Shown piece by piece: positions 1 to 6,706 of a stretch of DNA of 10,497 nt. The stretch's first letter is position 1. Every line of letters starts with the position of its first letter. Under the pieces are notes generated by a model, which made no database searches, was not told the DNA's origin, and saw only the letters and a list, made by a program, of their open reading frames with translations. Source of the stretch: Aeromicrobium sp. (GTDB taxonomy: Bacteria; Actinomycetota; Actinomycetes; Propionibacteriales; Nocardioidaceae); assembly GCA_023254755.1 (NCBI GenBank), contig JALRKU010000426.1, positions 1-10,497 of the forward strand. Reading direction: 5' to 3'. Made by a program: the position numbers and the translations under genes.

Positions 1-117
1 GGCGCGCCGATTGTGGTGGATTCGGCGCGGCGCGATTTTGTGCAGCAGCGCGGCTTGCCCGACGAAGCGTTTTTTGCCGACAGCTTCACCAGCGCGGCCG
101 ATAGCGCCGGCACCTAA
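1..117 (+). CDS. C-terminal end of a ferredoxin/flavin reductase-like protein (partial)
   Basis: Reading frame 1 is open from the first base and ends in TAA at 115-117, giving 38 residues that include GAPIVVDSARRDF and GLPDEAFFADSF. This matches from memory the extreme C-terminus of the 2Fe-2S/FAD/NAD reductases annotated in Betaproteobacteria as CDP-6-deoxy-delta-3,4-glucoseen reductase, where a 'CGAP' turn, a helix with ARRDF and a final FFADxF are typical. The catalytic, FAD and iron-sulfur domains lie outside the window. Its stop overlaps the stop of the convergent ABC ATPase gene (TAG on - at 116-114), a tight tail-to-tail arrangement. The codon use (GTT, TTT and TTG are common) is unlike the GC-saturated genes after 750. 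The family call rests on a short peptide and is moderate. Confidence 0.5.
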   Translation, partial: GAPIVVDSARRDFVQQRGLPDEAFFADSFTSAADSAGT

Positions 118-752
118 GCGCGCGGGTCGGGCTCGAAGGTGACCACGTGGTGCACCTCGGGCCGAATGCCCACCCACTCGCCAACTTGATGGTTGTGGTG
201 GCTGGGCACGTGCGCCAACACCTGCTCGCCACTGGCGAGTTGTAGGGTGTACAAAAAGGTTGAACCACGAAACACCTTGCGCACGATGCGGGCCTTCATG
301 GCCGCGTCGTCGTCGTGCACGATGTCGTCGGCTCGCAGCAGCAAATCGGCCTGCGTGGCGCCCTCGCGGCTGGCCGCCCAGTGGCATACGGCCGGGTCGT
401 CGAGCACGCCCAAGGCGGTGTGCACCGCGCGTTGTGGCGTGTCGTCCACGCGGGCACCCAGCACCACGCCGTGCCCAGTGAACTGCGCCACAAACCGATT
501 GGCTGGGCGGTGGTACAGGGTGTAGGGGTCGTCCCACTGCAGCAACACCCCCTCGCGCATCACACCCACCTTGTCGCCCAGGGCAAAGGCTTCGAGTTGG
601 TCGTGGGTCACAAACAAGGCCGTGACCTCGGCTTGTTTGAGCACCTGACGCACGTCGCTGGCGAGGCGCTCGCGTAAATCCATGTCAAGGTTAGAAAACG
701 GCTCATCAAGCAACAACACATCGGGCTTGGGCGCCAGCGCCCGCGCCAAGGC
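114..752 (-). pseudogene. C-terminal two thirds of an FbpC-type ABC transporter ATPase (5' end missing at a junction)
   Basis: About 213 residues of an ABC importer ATPase are readable. They start at ALARALAPKPD, followed by Walker B (VLLLDEP), the D-loop (SNLD) and the H-switch (FVTHDQLEA). The regulatory domain of iron(III)/spermidine-type importers comes next (DPYTLYHRPANRFVAQFTG, later GIRPE). Such proteins hydrolyse ATP at the inner membrane to power uptake. Full-length relatives have about 350 residues, so the Walker A, Q-loop and signature motif are missing. Upstream of about 752 the frame stays open to 1172, but the residues become Ala/Ser-rich nonsense antisense to the next gene, so the homology stops there. 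The codons (TTG, CTT, GTT) suggest a Burkholderiales-like source. The gene was probably intact in its own genome and is cut here by a chimeric join. Confidence 0.8.
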
Positions 753-758
753 CGCCGA
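735..758. other. Probable chimeric junction between proteobacterial and actinobacterial DNA
   Basis: Left of here the - strand encodes an ABC ATPase that loses homology going upstream just after ALARAL. Right of here the + strand encodes the coiled-coil and tail of an actinobacterial TPM-type protein with no beginning. Both genes lack their 5' parts and face each other head to head. The joint lies in GC-rich sequence (CCCGCGCCAAGGCC) that would read acceptably in either gene, as expected for a microhomology-mediated chimera. Codon use changes at the same point. An assembly, amplification or library artefact is more likely than a natural event. The exact base cannot be fixed from sequence alone. 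Confidence 0.7.
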
Positions 759-1536
759 GGCGGCCGTCGGCCAGGCGGCCACGCTCCTGGACGCGATCGA
801 CCGCGCCGACGCCGATCTCGCGGCGGCGCCGGCCCGGATCGCCGAGCGGGTCACGTCGTTGACCGCCGACGTGGCCGACGCCCAGCGGCTCGCCCCGCAG
901 GACCCGTCGATCACCCAGGCGACCACGACGGCGCAGGAGACCCTGGCATCGGCCCAGGCCACCGGTCGCGATCCGCTCGCAGCCGTCGCGGCGCTCCAGA
1001 ACGCCGAGGCCACGCTCGACGAGCTGCTCGCCCCCGTGCGAGCCGCCGCCGAGGAGGCCGAGAAGGCCCGGATCGCGCTCACCGAGTCGCTGGGCCGCGT
1101 CACCTCGCGGGTCCGCGCCGTCAGCGACTTCGTCGAGACGCGGCGCGGCGCCGTCGGCGCAGAGGCTCGCACGCGACTGTCCGAGGCGGCGCGTCATCTC
1201 GACCGCGCACAACAGACCCTGCAGTCCGACCCGGCCGGCGCCCTCGCCGTGCTGCGACAGGCCGAGGCCTACGTCGACGAGGCCGAGCGACTCGCCCGCA
1301 CCGACGTGGATCGCTACGAGTCGCGCACCGGCTCGTCCGACTCGATGGTCCTCGGCGGGATCTTCGGCGGCGGGAGCGGCTCGTCGTCCAGCGGGGGCTG
1401 GGGCGGTGGCTGGGGCGGGGGGTCGCGGTCCCGCTCGCGCAGCTCGTCCAGCCGGCGCAGCAGCTCCCGGCGGTCGTCGCCGAGCCGCCGGTCAGGCGGC
1501 AGCCGGGGCGGGCGCAGCCGCGGCGGACGCTTCTGA
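748..1536 (+). CDS. TPM-domain-type protein, C-terminal part (5' truncated at the junction)
   Basis: About 262 residues in frame end at TGA 1534-1536. The first ~190 residues are a heptad-like, Ala/Glu/Arg-rich helical region (ATLLDAIDRADADLAAA). A hydrophobic/Gly segment (SMVLGGIFGGG) follows, then a Gly/Ser/Trp and Arg/Ser-rich low-complexity tail ending GGRSRGGRF. This is the usual C-terminal architecture of actinobacterial TPM-domain (YgcG/Psb32-like) membrane-associated proteins, which are often encoded just before pspA. The N-terminal signal, TPM domain and membrane segment are absent. An ATG at 682 is in frame, but it lies in the ABC ATPase antisense and should not be taken as the start. 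The gene precedes pspA by 50 bp on the same strand, consistent with one envelope-stress operon. The function of the family is poorly defined. Confidence 0.7.
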   Translation, partial: KAAEAAVGQAATLLDAIDRADADLAAAPARIAERVTSLTADVADAQRLAPQDPSITQATTTAQETLASAQATGRDPLAAVAALQNAEATLDELLAPVRAAAEEAEKARIALTESLGRVTSRVRAVSDFVETRRGAVGAEARTRLSEAARHLDRAQQTLQSDPAGALAVLRQAEAYVDEAERLARTDVDRYESRTGSSDSMVLGGIFGGGSGSSSSGGWGGGWGGGSRSRSRSSSSRRSSSRRSSPSRRSGGSRGGRSRGGRF

Positions 1537-1586
1537 CGCCCATCAGGCAGACTTCCACCAGCACGATCGACCAGAAAGCAGGGACC

Positions 1587-2333
1587 ATGACCAAGAAGCA
1601 GACGATCCTGGGGCGCGTCGCCCAGCTCACCAAGGCCAACATCAACGCGCTCCTGGACCGCGCCGAGGACCCCGAGAAGATGCTCGACCAGCTGGTCCGC
1701 GACTACACGAACTCGATCGCCGAGGCCGAGGAGGCCGTCGCCCAGACCATCGGCAACGTCCGCATGGCCGAGGCCGACCACGCCGAGGACGTCCGTGCCG
1801 CGCAGGAGTGGGGCACGAAGGCCCTCGCCGCGTCGCAGAAGGCCGACAGCTTCCGCGCCTCGGGCGACACCGCCGGTGCCGACAAGTGGGACAACCTGGC
1901 CAAGGTCGCGCTCGGCAAGCAGATCGGCTACGAGAACGAGGCCAAGGCCGCTGCCCCGCAGATCCAGTCGCAGAACGAGGTCGTCGAGAAGCTCAAGGTC
2001 GGCCTGGTCCAGATGAAGTCCAAGCTCGGCGAGCTGCAGTCCAAGCGCGACCAGCTGGTCGCGCGGCAGAAGACCGCCGAGGCGCAGGCCCAGGTCCAGG
2101 ACGCCGTGAAGTCGATCGACGTGCTCGACCCGACGAGCGAGATCTCCCGGTTCGAGGACAAGGTCCGCCGCGTGGAGTCCCAGGTCGCCGGTCAGGCCGA
2201 GCTCGCCGCCTCGAGCCTCGACGCGCAGTTCGAGGAGCTCGAGGGCGACAACGACGCCCTGGAGGTCGAGGCGCGGCTCGCCGAGCTCAAGGGCGGCACG
2301 ACTGCCCCCGCCGTCGAGGCTCCGGCCGAGTAG
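1587..2333 (+). CDS. pspA: PspA/IM30 (Vipp1) family membrane-stress protein
   Basis: The protein has 248 residues, normal for actinobacterial PspA. It opens with the family's N-terminal helix (ILGRVAQLTKANINALLDRAEDPEKM) and the conserved LVRDYTNSIAEAEEAV stretch. A long coiled coil follows to about residue 215 (SQNEVVEKLKVGL, KSKLGELQSKRDQL), with a short acidic/Pro-Ala tail. Known PspA/Vipp1 proteins form ESCRT-III-like oligomers on the inner face of the cytoplasmic membrane and limit proton leakage under envelope stress. The ATG at 1587 starts the conserved helix; the upstream GCAGGG at 1578-1583 is a weak, close Shine-Dalgarno. Its TAG is followed at once by the GTG of the DUF2505 gene, so those two are probably translationally coupled. 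Confidence 0.92.
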   Translation: MTKKQTILGRVAQLTKANINALLDRAEDPEKMLDQLVRDYTNSIAEAEEAVAQTIGNVRMAEADHAEDVRAAQEWGTKALAASQKADSFRASGDTAGADKWDNLAKVALGKQIGYENEAKAAAPQIQSQNEVVEKLKVGLVQMKSKLGELQSKRDQLVARQKTAEAQAQVQDAVKSIDVLDPTSEISRFEDKVRRVESQVAGQAELAASSLDAQFEELEGDNDALEVEARLAELKGGTTAPAVEAPAE

Positions 2334-2822
2334 GTGACTGCGCTCCACACGACCTACACGTACGACACCGACGTCGAGTCGGTCTTCGCGCTCATCCGCG
2401 ACCCTGCGTTCCGCACCGAGTCGTGCGCGGCGCAGGGCGCGGTGGAGCACGACGTCGCGGTCGACGACGACGGCACGTCCGCCACCGTCGTGATCCGTCG
2501 GCTGCAGGAGGCCACGGTCCCCGACTTCGTCAAGAAGTTCACCGGCCACCTGGCGCGCGTCGAGCAGACGGAGGTCTGGTCGACTCCCGACACGGACGGC
2601 ACCCGGACGGCCCGGCTGTCGGTCGACATCGTCGGTCAGCCCGCGAGCATGCGCGGCACCGTGACGCTGCGCGACCTGCCCGGCGGAGGCGCCCAGTTCA
2701 CGGTCGAGGGCGAGGTGAAGGTCGCCGTTCCGTTCCTCGGCCGGCGACTCGAGCCACCGATCGTCGAGGCCGTCATCGAGTCCATCGACAAGGACGTCGA
2801 GCTCGCGCAGCTCCGCCTCTAG
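2334..2822 (+). CDS. DUF2505 family protein (START/SRPBCC-like fold)
   Basis: The 162-residue protein begins TALHTTYTYDTDVESVFALI and contains the family pattern of alternating strands with 'DPAFR', 'VPDFVKKF' and 'VEGEVKVAVPFLGRRLEPPI', ending in a C-terminal helix (VEAVIESIDKDVELAQLRL). This matches DUF2505, a family I recall as belonging to the Bet v 1/START-like superfamily, which has a hydrophobic ligand cavity. The ligand is unknown. The start is GTG at 2334, directly after the pspA stop with no gap; no other start gives the full first strand. No signal peptide is seen, so it is probably cytosolic. It ends 15 bp before the convergent DUF6912-like gene. Sharing an operon with pspA suggests, as inference only, a role near membrane lipids. 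Confidence 0.75.
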   Translation: MTALHTTYTYDTDVESVFALIRDPAFRTESCAAQGAVEHDVAVDDDGTSATVVIRRLQEATVPDFVKKFTGHLARVEQTEVWSTPDTDGTRTARLSVDIVGQPASMRGTVTLRDLPGGGAQFTVEGEVKVAVPFLGRRLEPPIVEAVIESIDKDVELAQLRL

Positions 2823-2837
2823 CCGGTCGCCGGGACC

Positions 2838-3146
2838 TCACGACGCCGAGCGGACCTGGGCGATGACCGCCGCGAGCTCCGACGGAGCGAACCACGCGAG
2901 GTCACCGCTGTCGTCGACCGCGGTGTGCAGAGCCTCGACGTCGGCCAAGGTGACCGGTCCGTCGGGGTCGTCGACCTCGGCGACCGCGACCGCCGGCGCC
3001 TCGTCGGCCGCGCTCTCCAGCGCCGCCAGCTCGTCCTCCTCGTCGTCGGACGCGGCCAGGTAGCCCTCGACCTGGACCGCGCCGCCCGCGAGCAGACGGT
3101 CCAGGTCCTCGACGTCGACCGGGAGGTACACGCGCACGTCGGTCAC
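2838..3146 (-). CDS. DUF6912-like small acidic protein
   Basis: This is a 102-residue protein starting TDVRVYLPVDVEDLDRLLAGG, with a very acidic middle (SDDEEDELAALESAADEA) and a C-terminal part (VTLADVEALHTAVDD, LAWFAPSELAAVI). It resembles the actinobacterial DUF6912 family: N-terminal RVYLP, a short 'EEDEYAAL' block and a C-terminal W-[FY]-APxE motif. Relatives I recall are longer (about 150-170 residues), so this one is a compact version. The start is GTG at 3146, which overlaps the acyltransferase stop by 4 bp (GTGA at 3146-3143), a strong sign of translational coupling. Function is unknown; there is no membrane segment or catalytic motif. The gene ends 15 bp from the convergent DUF2505 gene. 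Confidence 0.65.
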   Translation of the reverse strand: MTDVRVYLPVDVEDLDRLLAGGAVQVEGYLAASDDEEDELAALESAADEAPAVAVAEVDDPDGPVTLADVEALHTAVDDSGDLAWFAPSELAAVIAQVRSAS

Positions 3147-4546
3147 CCCTTCCTCGGGGGACGCTGCCGACCTCGCGGCGCGCGGGTGCCGGTGTCCCTG
3201 ACGGAGTCGACGAGCTCGGCGAGCGCGTCCTCGATGCACTGGGCCAGCACGTCGACGTCGGGCACCGCCTCGCGGTCGGCGACGATTCCGAAGAACATCC
3301 GCCCGCGGTACGACGTGACGCCGATCGAGATCGCCCGGTGGCCGCTGAGCGGGACGCAGGGGTAGACCTCGGCGACCTCCATGCCGGCCATGTAGACCGG
3401 GTCCTGGGGGCCGGGCACGTTGGTGATGACGATCTGGTGACCGCGTCCGGTCTCGGCGTCGGCGACGCGGGCTCCGACGGCGTGGAAGGTCGACGTCGCG
3501 AATCCCGGCAGGTTGGCCAGCTTGTTGGCCGCGACGGCCGAGCCGGTCTCTCGATGGTCCTTCAGGGCGTAGGAGACCTGGTGCAGCCGCACGACGGGGT
3601 TGGTCTCTCCCACCGGCAGGGACAGCAGGTGGCCGCGCACGGTCGAGCCGAGCGACGTGGGCAGCCCGTCGGACGACGCGACCGACATCGGCACCATCGC
3701 GCGGAAGCTGGTCTTCGCGGACACCGGTTCGGCGCGCGTGAGCATCCACCCGCGCAGGCCGCCCGCGATCGAGGCGAGGATGACGTCGTTGACCGTGCCG
3801 CCGTGCTTCTCGCGCACGAGGCGGAACCTCTCCAGGTCCGCCGACAACGTCGCGAACCGGCGGTGCCGGGACAGCTCGGTGGACAGCACCGACCGCGGCA
3901 CCGGGGTGTCGCCGCCCAGCACCGGCAGGTGCCGGGTGATCCGACTGAGCTGGTGCTCGACCACGCGCAGCGCGTCCGCCGGGTGACGGACGTGGTGGTC
4001 GAGCGTCGAGGCCACGAGCCCGGCCGGCGTCGGCGCCGAGCGCGGCTCCCAGTCCTCGTGCGGGATGTCGCGGGTGCCCTGGGTCTCCTCCAGCAGCACC
4101 TGCGCGAGGTCGACCGTGTGGGAACCGTCGACGAGCGCCTGGTGCGCCTTGAACAGCAGGGCGAGGCGATCGCCCTCGAGGCCCTCGATCAGGTACAGCT
4201 CCCACAGCGCCCGGTCGAGGTCGAGACGGCGGGCGATGAGCCGGCCGACCAGCTCGTGCAGCGCGTCGAGGCTGCCGGGGCGCGGCAGCGCCGAGCGACG
4301 GATGTGCAAGGAGATGTCGAAGTGCTCGTCGTCCACCCAGACCGGCGTGCCGAGGCCGCCCGGTACCGAGCGTGGGACCTGCCGGTACCGCGGGACCAGG
4401 TCGATCCGCTCGTTGATGACGTGCACGAGCCGGTCGTAGTCCAGGTCGGCACCCGGCTCGAGGATCGCGAGCGAGGCGACCTGTCGAGGCATCGTCGGGC
4501 TGTCCTGCTGCAGGAACATCGCATCCAGCGGGCTCAACCGTTGCAT
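3143..4546 (-). CDS. WS/DGAT-like O-acyltransferase (HQxxxDG variant)
   Basis: The protein has 467 residues, the normal length for bacterial wax ester synthase/acyl-CoA:diacylglycerol acyltransferases, which join acyl-CoA to fatty alcohols or diacylglycerol at the membrane surface to form storage lipids. It has the N-terminal QRLSPLDAMFL block and ALWELYLIEGL at 113-123 (usually PLW). The active-site motif reads HQALVDG at 135-141 where HHxxxDG is expected. TVNDVIL carries the conserved N253-D254, and NVPGP is at 376-380. The ATG at 4546 is preferred to one 12 codons upstream because AAGGAG lies 4 bp before it (complement of 4551-4556) and MQRLSPLD is the family's usual beginning. The Gln for the second, catalytic His raises doubt about standard activity. 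It is coupled to the DUF6912-like gene downstream. Confidence 0.88.
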   Translation of the reverse strand: MQRLSPLDAMFLQQDSPTMPRQVASLAILEPGADLDYDRLVHVINERIDLVPRYRQVPRSVPGGLGTPVWVDDEHFDISLHIRRSALPRPGSLDALHELVGRLIARRLDLDRALWELYLIEGLEGDRLALLFKAHQALVDGSHTVDLAQVLLEETQGTRDIPHEDWEPRSAPTPAGLVASTLDHHVRHPADALRVVEHQLSRITRHLPVLGGDTPVPRSVLSTELSRHRRFATLSADLERFRLVREKHGGTVNDVILASIAGGLRGWMLTRAEPVSAKTSFRAMVPMSVASSDGLPTSLGSTVRGHLLSLPVGETNPVVRLHQVSYALKDHRETGSAVAANKLANLPGFATSTFHAVGARVADAETGRGHQIVITNVPGPQDPVYMAGMEVAEVYPCVPLSGHRAISIGVTSYRGRMFFGIVADREAVPDVDVLAQCIEDALAELVDSVRDTGTRAPRGRQRPPRKG

Positions 4547-4550
4547 CAGG

Positions 4551-4556
4551 CTCCTT
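4551..4556 (-). promoter_or_regulatory. Shine-Dalgarno of the WS/DGAT-like gene
   Basis: The - strand reads AAGGAG here, four bases before the ATG at 4546-4544. It decides this start over the upstream in-frame ATG at 4582. Confidence 0.6.
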
Positions 4557-4585
4557 CGACGTGCTGCCGACGAAGGTATCACCGC

Positions 4586-5212
4586 TCAGCGAGCGACGAC
4601 GGCCTGCGTGACGAGGCTCGCCGCGAACGCCTCGACCCGGGCGACGAACGACGACGTCGGAGCCGCGGTGCGCGGCGTGCGACCTGAGATGGCCGCAGCG
4701 TCCCAGGCCGCCTGGTCGAACGGCAGGTGCATCTCGGGGGTGACGCCGGTGAGCCGGGCGACCGTGGCGGAGACCTCGCGGTCGGACCAGCCGAGCGAAC
4801 GGCGGGCCTGGTTGACCAGAACCCGCGGCGAGCGGCCGGGCGCGACCGATGCGAGGTCGTGCAGCGCACGGACGAGGCGCGACAGGCCCAGGGGGTCGGC
4901 ACGGCCGACCACCACGACCACGTCGGCCCGCTCCAGGGTGGCCACCGTGGTGGCGCCGCGCCCACCTCGCTCCGCATCGAGGCTGAACCCGCAGTCGACG
5001 ACGACGCAGGCCGCAGCGCGGACCAGCGCCGTGAGGACGGCGTCGTAGGCGGCGGGGCGCAGCTGCGAGGCCATGTCGGCGCGCGGAAGCCCGGTGAGCA
5101 GGCGCAGGTCCGGCTCGACCGAGAGCGCCGCGGATACCGCCTCGTCGGGGCGCCCCTGGTTCGCGGCCCGGACGGCCGAGACCAGTCCCGACACGTCGTC
5201 CGACGCGTCGTC
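4586..5212 (-). pseudogene. C-terminal part of a MinD/ParA-like P-loop ATPase, disrupted by prophage integration
   Basis: About 208 residues remain: LRLLTGLPRADM, the hydrophobic strand with VVVDCGFSLDAE (a switch/Walker-B-like aspartate), ADVVVVVGRADPLGLSRLVRAL, RVLVNQARRS and MHLPFDQAAWDAAA. These match the C-terminal half of actinobacterial MinD/ParA/CpaE-like (Ssd-like) ATPases, which are about 350-450 residues long. The N-terminal deviant Walker A (GGxGK) region is missing. Going upstream, the frame is DDASDD and then the TAA that ends the phage integrase, so host homology stops at the presumed attL. A GTG at 5194 could restart translation, but it has no ribosome site and would make a protein without a P-loop. 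The missing half should lie beyond the far end of the prophage. A 39-bp gap separates it from the acyltransferase gene. Confidence 0.75.
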
Positions 5213-5230
5213 TTAACCCTCTGCGCTCTG
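5195..5230. other. Approximate attL: host-prophage boundary
   Basis: Host coding sequence for the ATPase is recognisable up to about 5195-5212, and the phage integrase gene ends at 5213, so the crossover must lie in or very near this stretch. It includes a perfect 10-bp palindrome, CGACGCGTCG at 5201-5210. Large serine integrases recombine at a 2-bp core inside imperfect dyads of about 40-50 bp, and their genes commonly lie next to the attachment site, as here. The exact core cannot be found without attR or an empty site. Confidence 0.55.
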
Positions 5231-6706
5231 ACTCTTCCACACGACGTTCACCAGAGCGCTAGACGACCCTCCAGCCGTCCCGGTGACTGCGGTCAGCGAC
5301 GACGTCGTGACCTCCACCCGCTCGATCAGCGCCCGCAGCAACTCGCGGCGCTGCTCGATAGGCAACTTCCTCCACTCGTCGACCAAGCGTCGCGCGACCG
5401 CGCCCCGATCGACCTCGGCCTCACGCACCGCCCGGCCGGCGTCCTCGAGCCGATCGACGACGGCCTGACGACGGGTCAGGAGAGTGTCACGCGCGGGCCC
5501 ATAGGCCTCGACCGGCACGACGCCCTCAGCGAGCTGGACGGTGAGCCGCTCCAGGTGCTCGTCGACGCGACCGAGCTCCTGGCTCAGCCTCCGCAGCTCG
5601 CCCTCGGCCGACACCTTGGCCACCGACCGGGCATCCTCGACGTCGGCGGAAGCGTCAACCTCATCCGCTAGACCCTGCAGCTCTCGGAGCACCACCGACT
5701 CGATGAACGCCATGGAGGTGTAGCCGCCGTAGCAGCCCTCAGCAGCCTCGCGGCCGTACTCCTTGTACCGGCGGCACACGAACGCTGCGGACTGCCGGTA
5801 GCCGCGCCCCTGGCCGTTCATCCCTGTCCCGCACCGGGCGCACTTCACCAGCCCCGACAGCAAGTACGGGGAGCCCTTCGCGCGTGGCGGGATCCCGACA
5901 GCGACAGCACGGCGATCGCGGTACGCCTGCCACAGCTCCTCGTCGATCACCGGCTCGTGGGCCCCGGGATGCATGACGCCCTTCCACGTGATCAGACCGG
6001 CCCCGAACCCGGCGTCCAGCACGTTGATCAGGACCTCCATCGACCAAGGACGACCACGCACGTTGCGGGAGCCCTCGGCGTTCAGGTGCGTGACGATGCG
6101 TCGGAACCCGATGCCGTCTGCGTACATCGAGTAGGCCTCGACGAGCCAGCGTGCTTCGTCGGGATCGACTCGGTGCATGCCGGCGTCAGCGTCCCAGGCG
6201 TAGCCGTAGCGACGCGACGCCGTCGGCAGCAGACCCTTGGAGAGCCGGGACTGGTGGACTTCCTTCCAGACCTCCCCGATGCGATCGGACTCGAACGCTG
6301 CGAGCTCGACGAGCATGCCACGGGTGAGGCGTCCGGTGGCCGTGCCGACATCGACCTGTTCGGTGGCTGACTCGATGCGGCCGCCGGCGACTTCGACGCG
6401 GTCGGCCGCTACGGCCCAGTCCTTGCGGGAGCGGCTGAACCGAGACCACTTCCAGAGGATGACGACGTCGGCGTCGCGCGCCTCGACCATGTCCATGACA
6501 CGTTGCACGGCGGGGCGCTTCCAGGTGCGGCCGGTGATGCCGGGGTCGGCTTCGACCGCGACGACCTGGTAGCCGCGGGCCGCGCAGTAGTCCCTGCACG
6601 CGGTCTCCTGCAGCTCGAGGCTGATGGAGTCGTCGTGGCTGATCGACTGGCGCAGGTAGAGGACGGCGCGGGGCGGCGTCTCGGGGACCGGTCGGAGCTG
6701 GTTCAT
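5213..6706 (-). CDS. int: Large serine recombinase (phage integrase)
   Basis: The 497-residue protein catalyses site-specific integration through a covalent phosphoserine link to DNA. The N-terminal resolvase domain (about 13-160) has YLRQS with the likely nucleophile S21, then SLELQ, WKWSRFSR at 85-92 and LTRGMLVELAAFESDRIGE. The recombinase domain (about 165-275) contains RYGYAWD, GIGFRRIVTHLNAEG and a W-x-V/L-x-x-VL helix. A zinc-ribbon uses C289, C292, C311 and C325. A coiled coil spans about 340-445 (LRRLSQELGRVDEHLERL), followed by a C-terminal LLRALIERVEV. The ATG at 6706 overlaps the ImmA-like stop by 4 bp. This is full length for the family. Its TAA lies directly before, and in frame with, the disrupted host ATPase remnant, placing it at the prophage left edge. 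Confidence 0.95.
   Translation of the reverse strand: MNQLRPVPETPPRAVLYLRQSISHDDSISLELQETACRDYCAARGYQVVAVEADPGITGRTWKRPAVQRVMDMVEARDADVVILWKWSRFSRSRKDWAVAADRVEVAGGRIESATEQVDVGTATGRLTRGMLVELAAFESDRIGEVWKEVHQSRLSKGLLPTASRRYGYAWDADAGMHRVDPDEARWLVEAYSMYADGIGFRRIVTHLNAEGSRNVRGRPWSMEVLINVLDAGFGAGLITWKGVMHPGAHEPVIDEELWQAYRDRRAVAVGIPPRAKGSPYLLSGLVKCARCGTGMNGQGRGYRQSAAFVCRRYKEYGREAAEGCYGGYTSMAFIESVVLRELQGLADEVDASADVEDARSVAKVSAEGELRRLSQELGRVDEHLERLTVQLAEGVVPVEAYGPARDTLLTRRQAVVDRLEDAGRAVREAEVDRGAVARRLVDEWRKLPIEQRRELLRALIERVEVTTSSLTAVTGTAGGSSSALVNVVWKSQSAEG

Noticed and set aside
682..747. ATG at 682 as start of the TPM-type protein
   Set aside because: It lies antisense to well-matched ABC ATPase coding sequence (SNLD, LLLDEP) and encodes nothing TPM-like. 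The true 5' end is lost at the junction.
753..1172. Upstream continuation of the ABC ATPase frame on the - strand
   Set aside because: The frame is open only because it is antisense to a GC-rich gene. The residues are Ala/Ser/Arg-rich with no Walker A or signature motif, so homology ends at about 752.
1380..1530. Gly/Ser/Arg-rich repeats resembling an RNA-binding RGG domain or tandem repeat array
   Set aside because: This low-complexity tail is usual for actinobacterial TPM-type proteins. There is no regular DNA repeat unit.
2823..2837. Possible bidirectional terminator between the convergent DUF2505 and DUF6912-like genes
   Set aside because: Only 15 bp are available, and no convincing stem followed by a T-run is present on either strand.
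1406..2866. Long + frame across pspA and the DUF2505 gene, and a 411-codon - frame at 1314-2549
   Set aside because: Both are low-complexity, Arg/Gly- or Leu/Asp/Gly-rich shadows of pspA and its neighbours, with no family motifs.
3338..4687. 449-codon + frame antisense to the acyltransferase
   Set aside because: The composition (Arg/Val/Gly/Asp/His-rich) and lack of motifs mark it as the complement of the real gene, whose domain order is complete.
2838..5240. Very long open frame of 800 codons on the - strand
   Set aside because: Its last 102 codons are the DUF6912-like gene. The rest is an Arg/Pro/Gly-rich out-of-frame reading of the acyltransferase and ATPase, typical of high-GC shadow frames.
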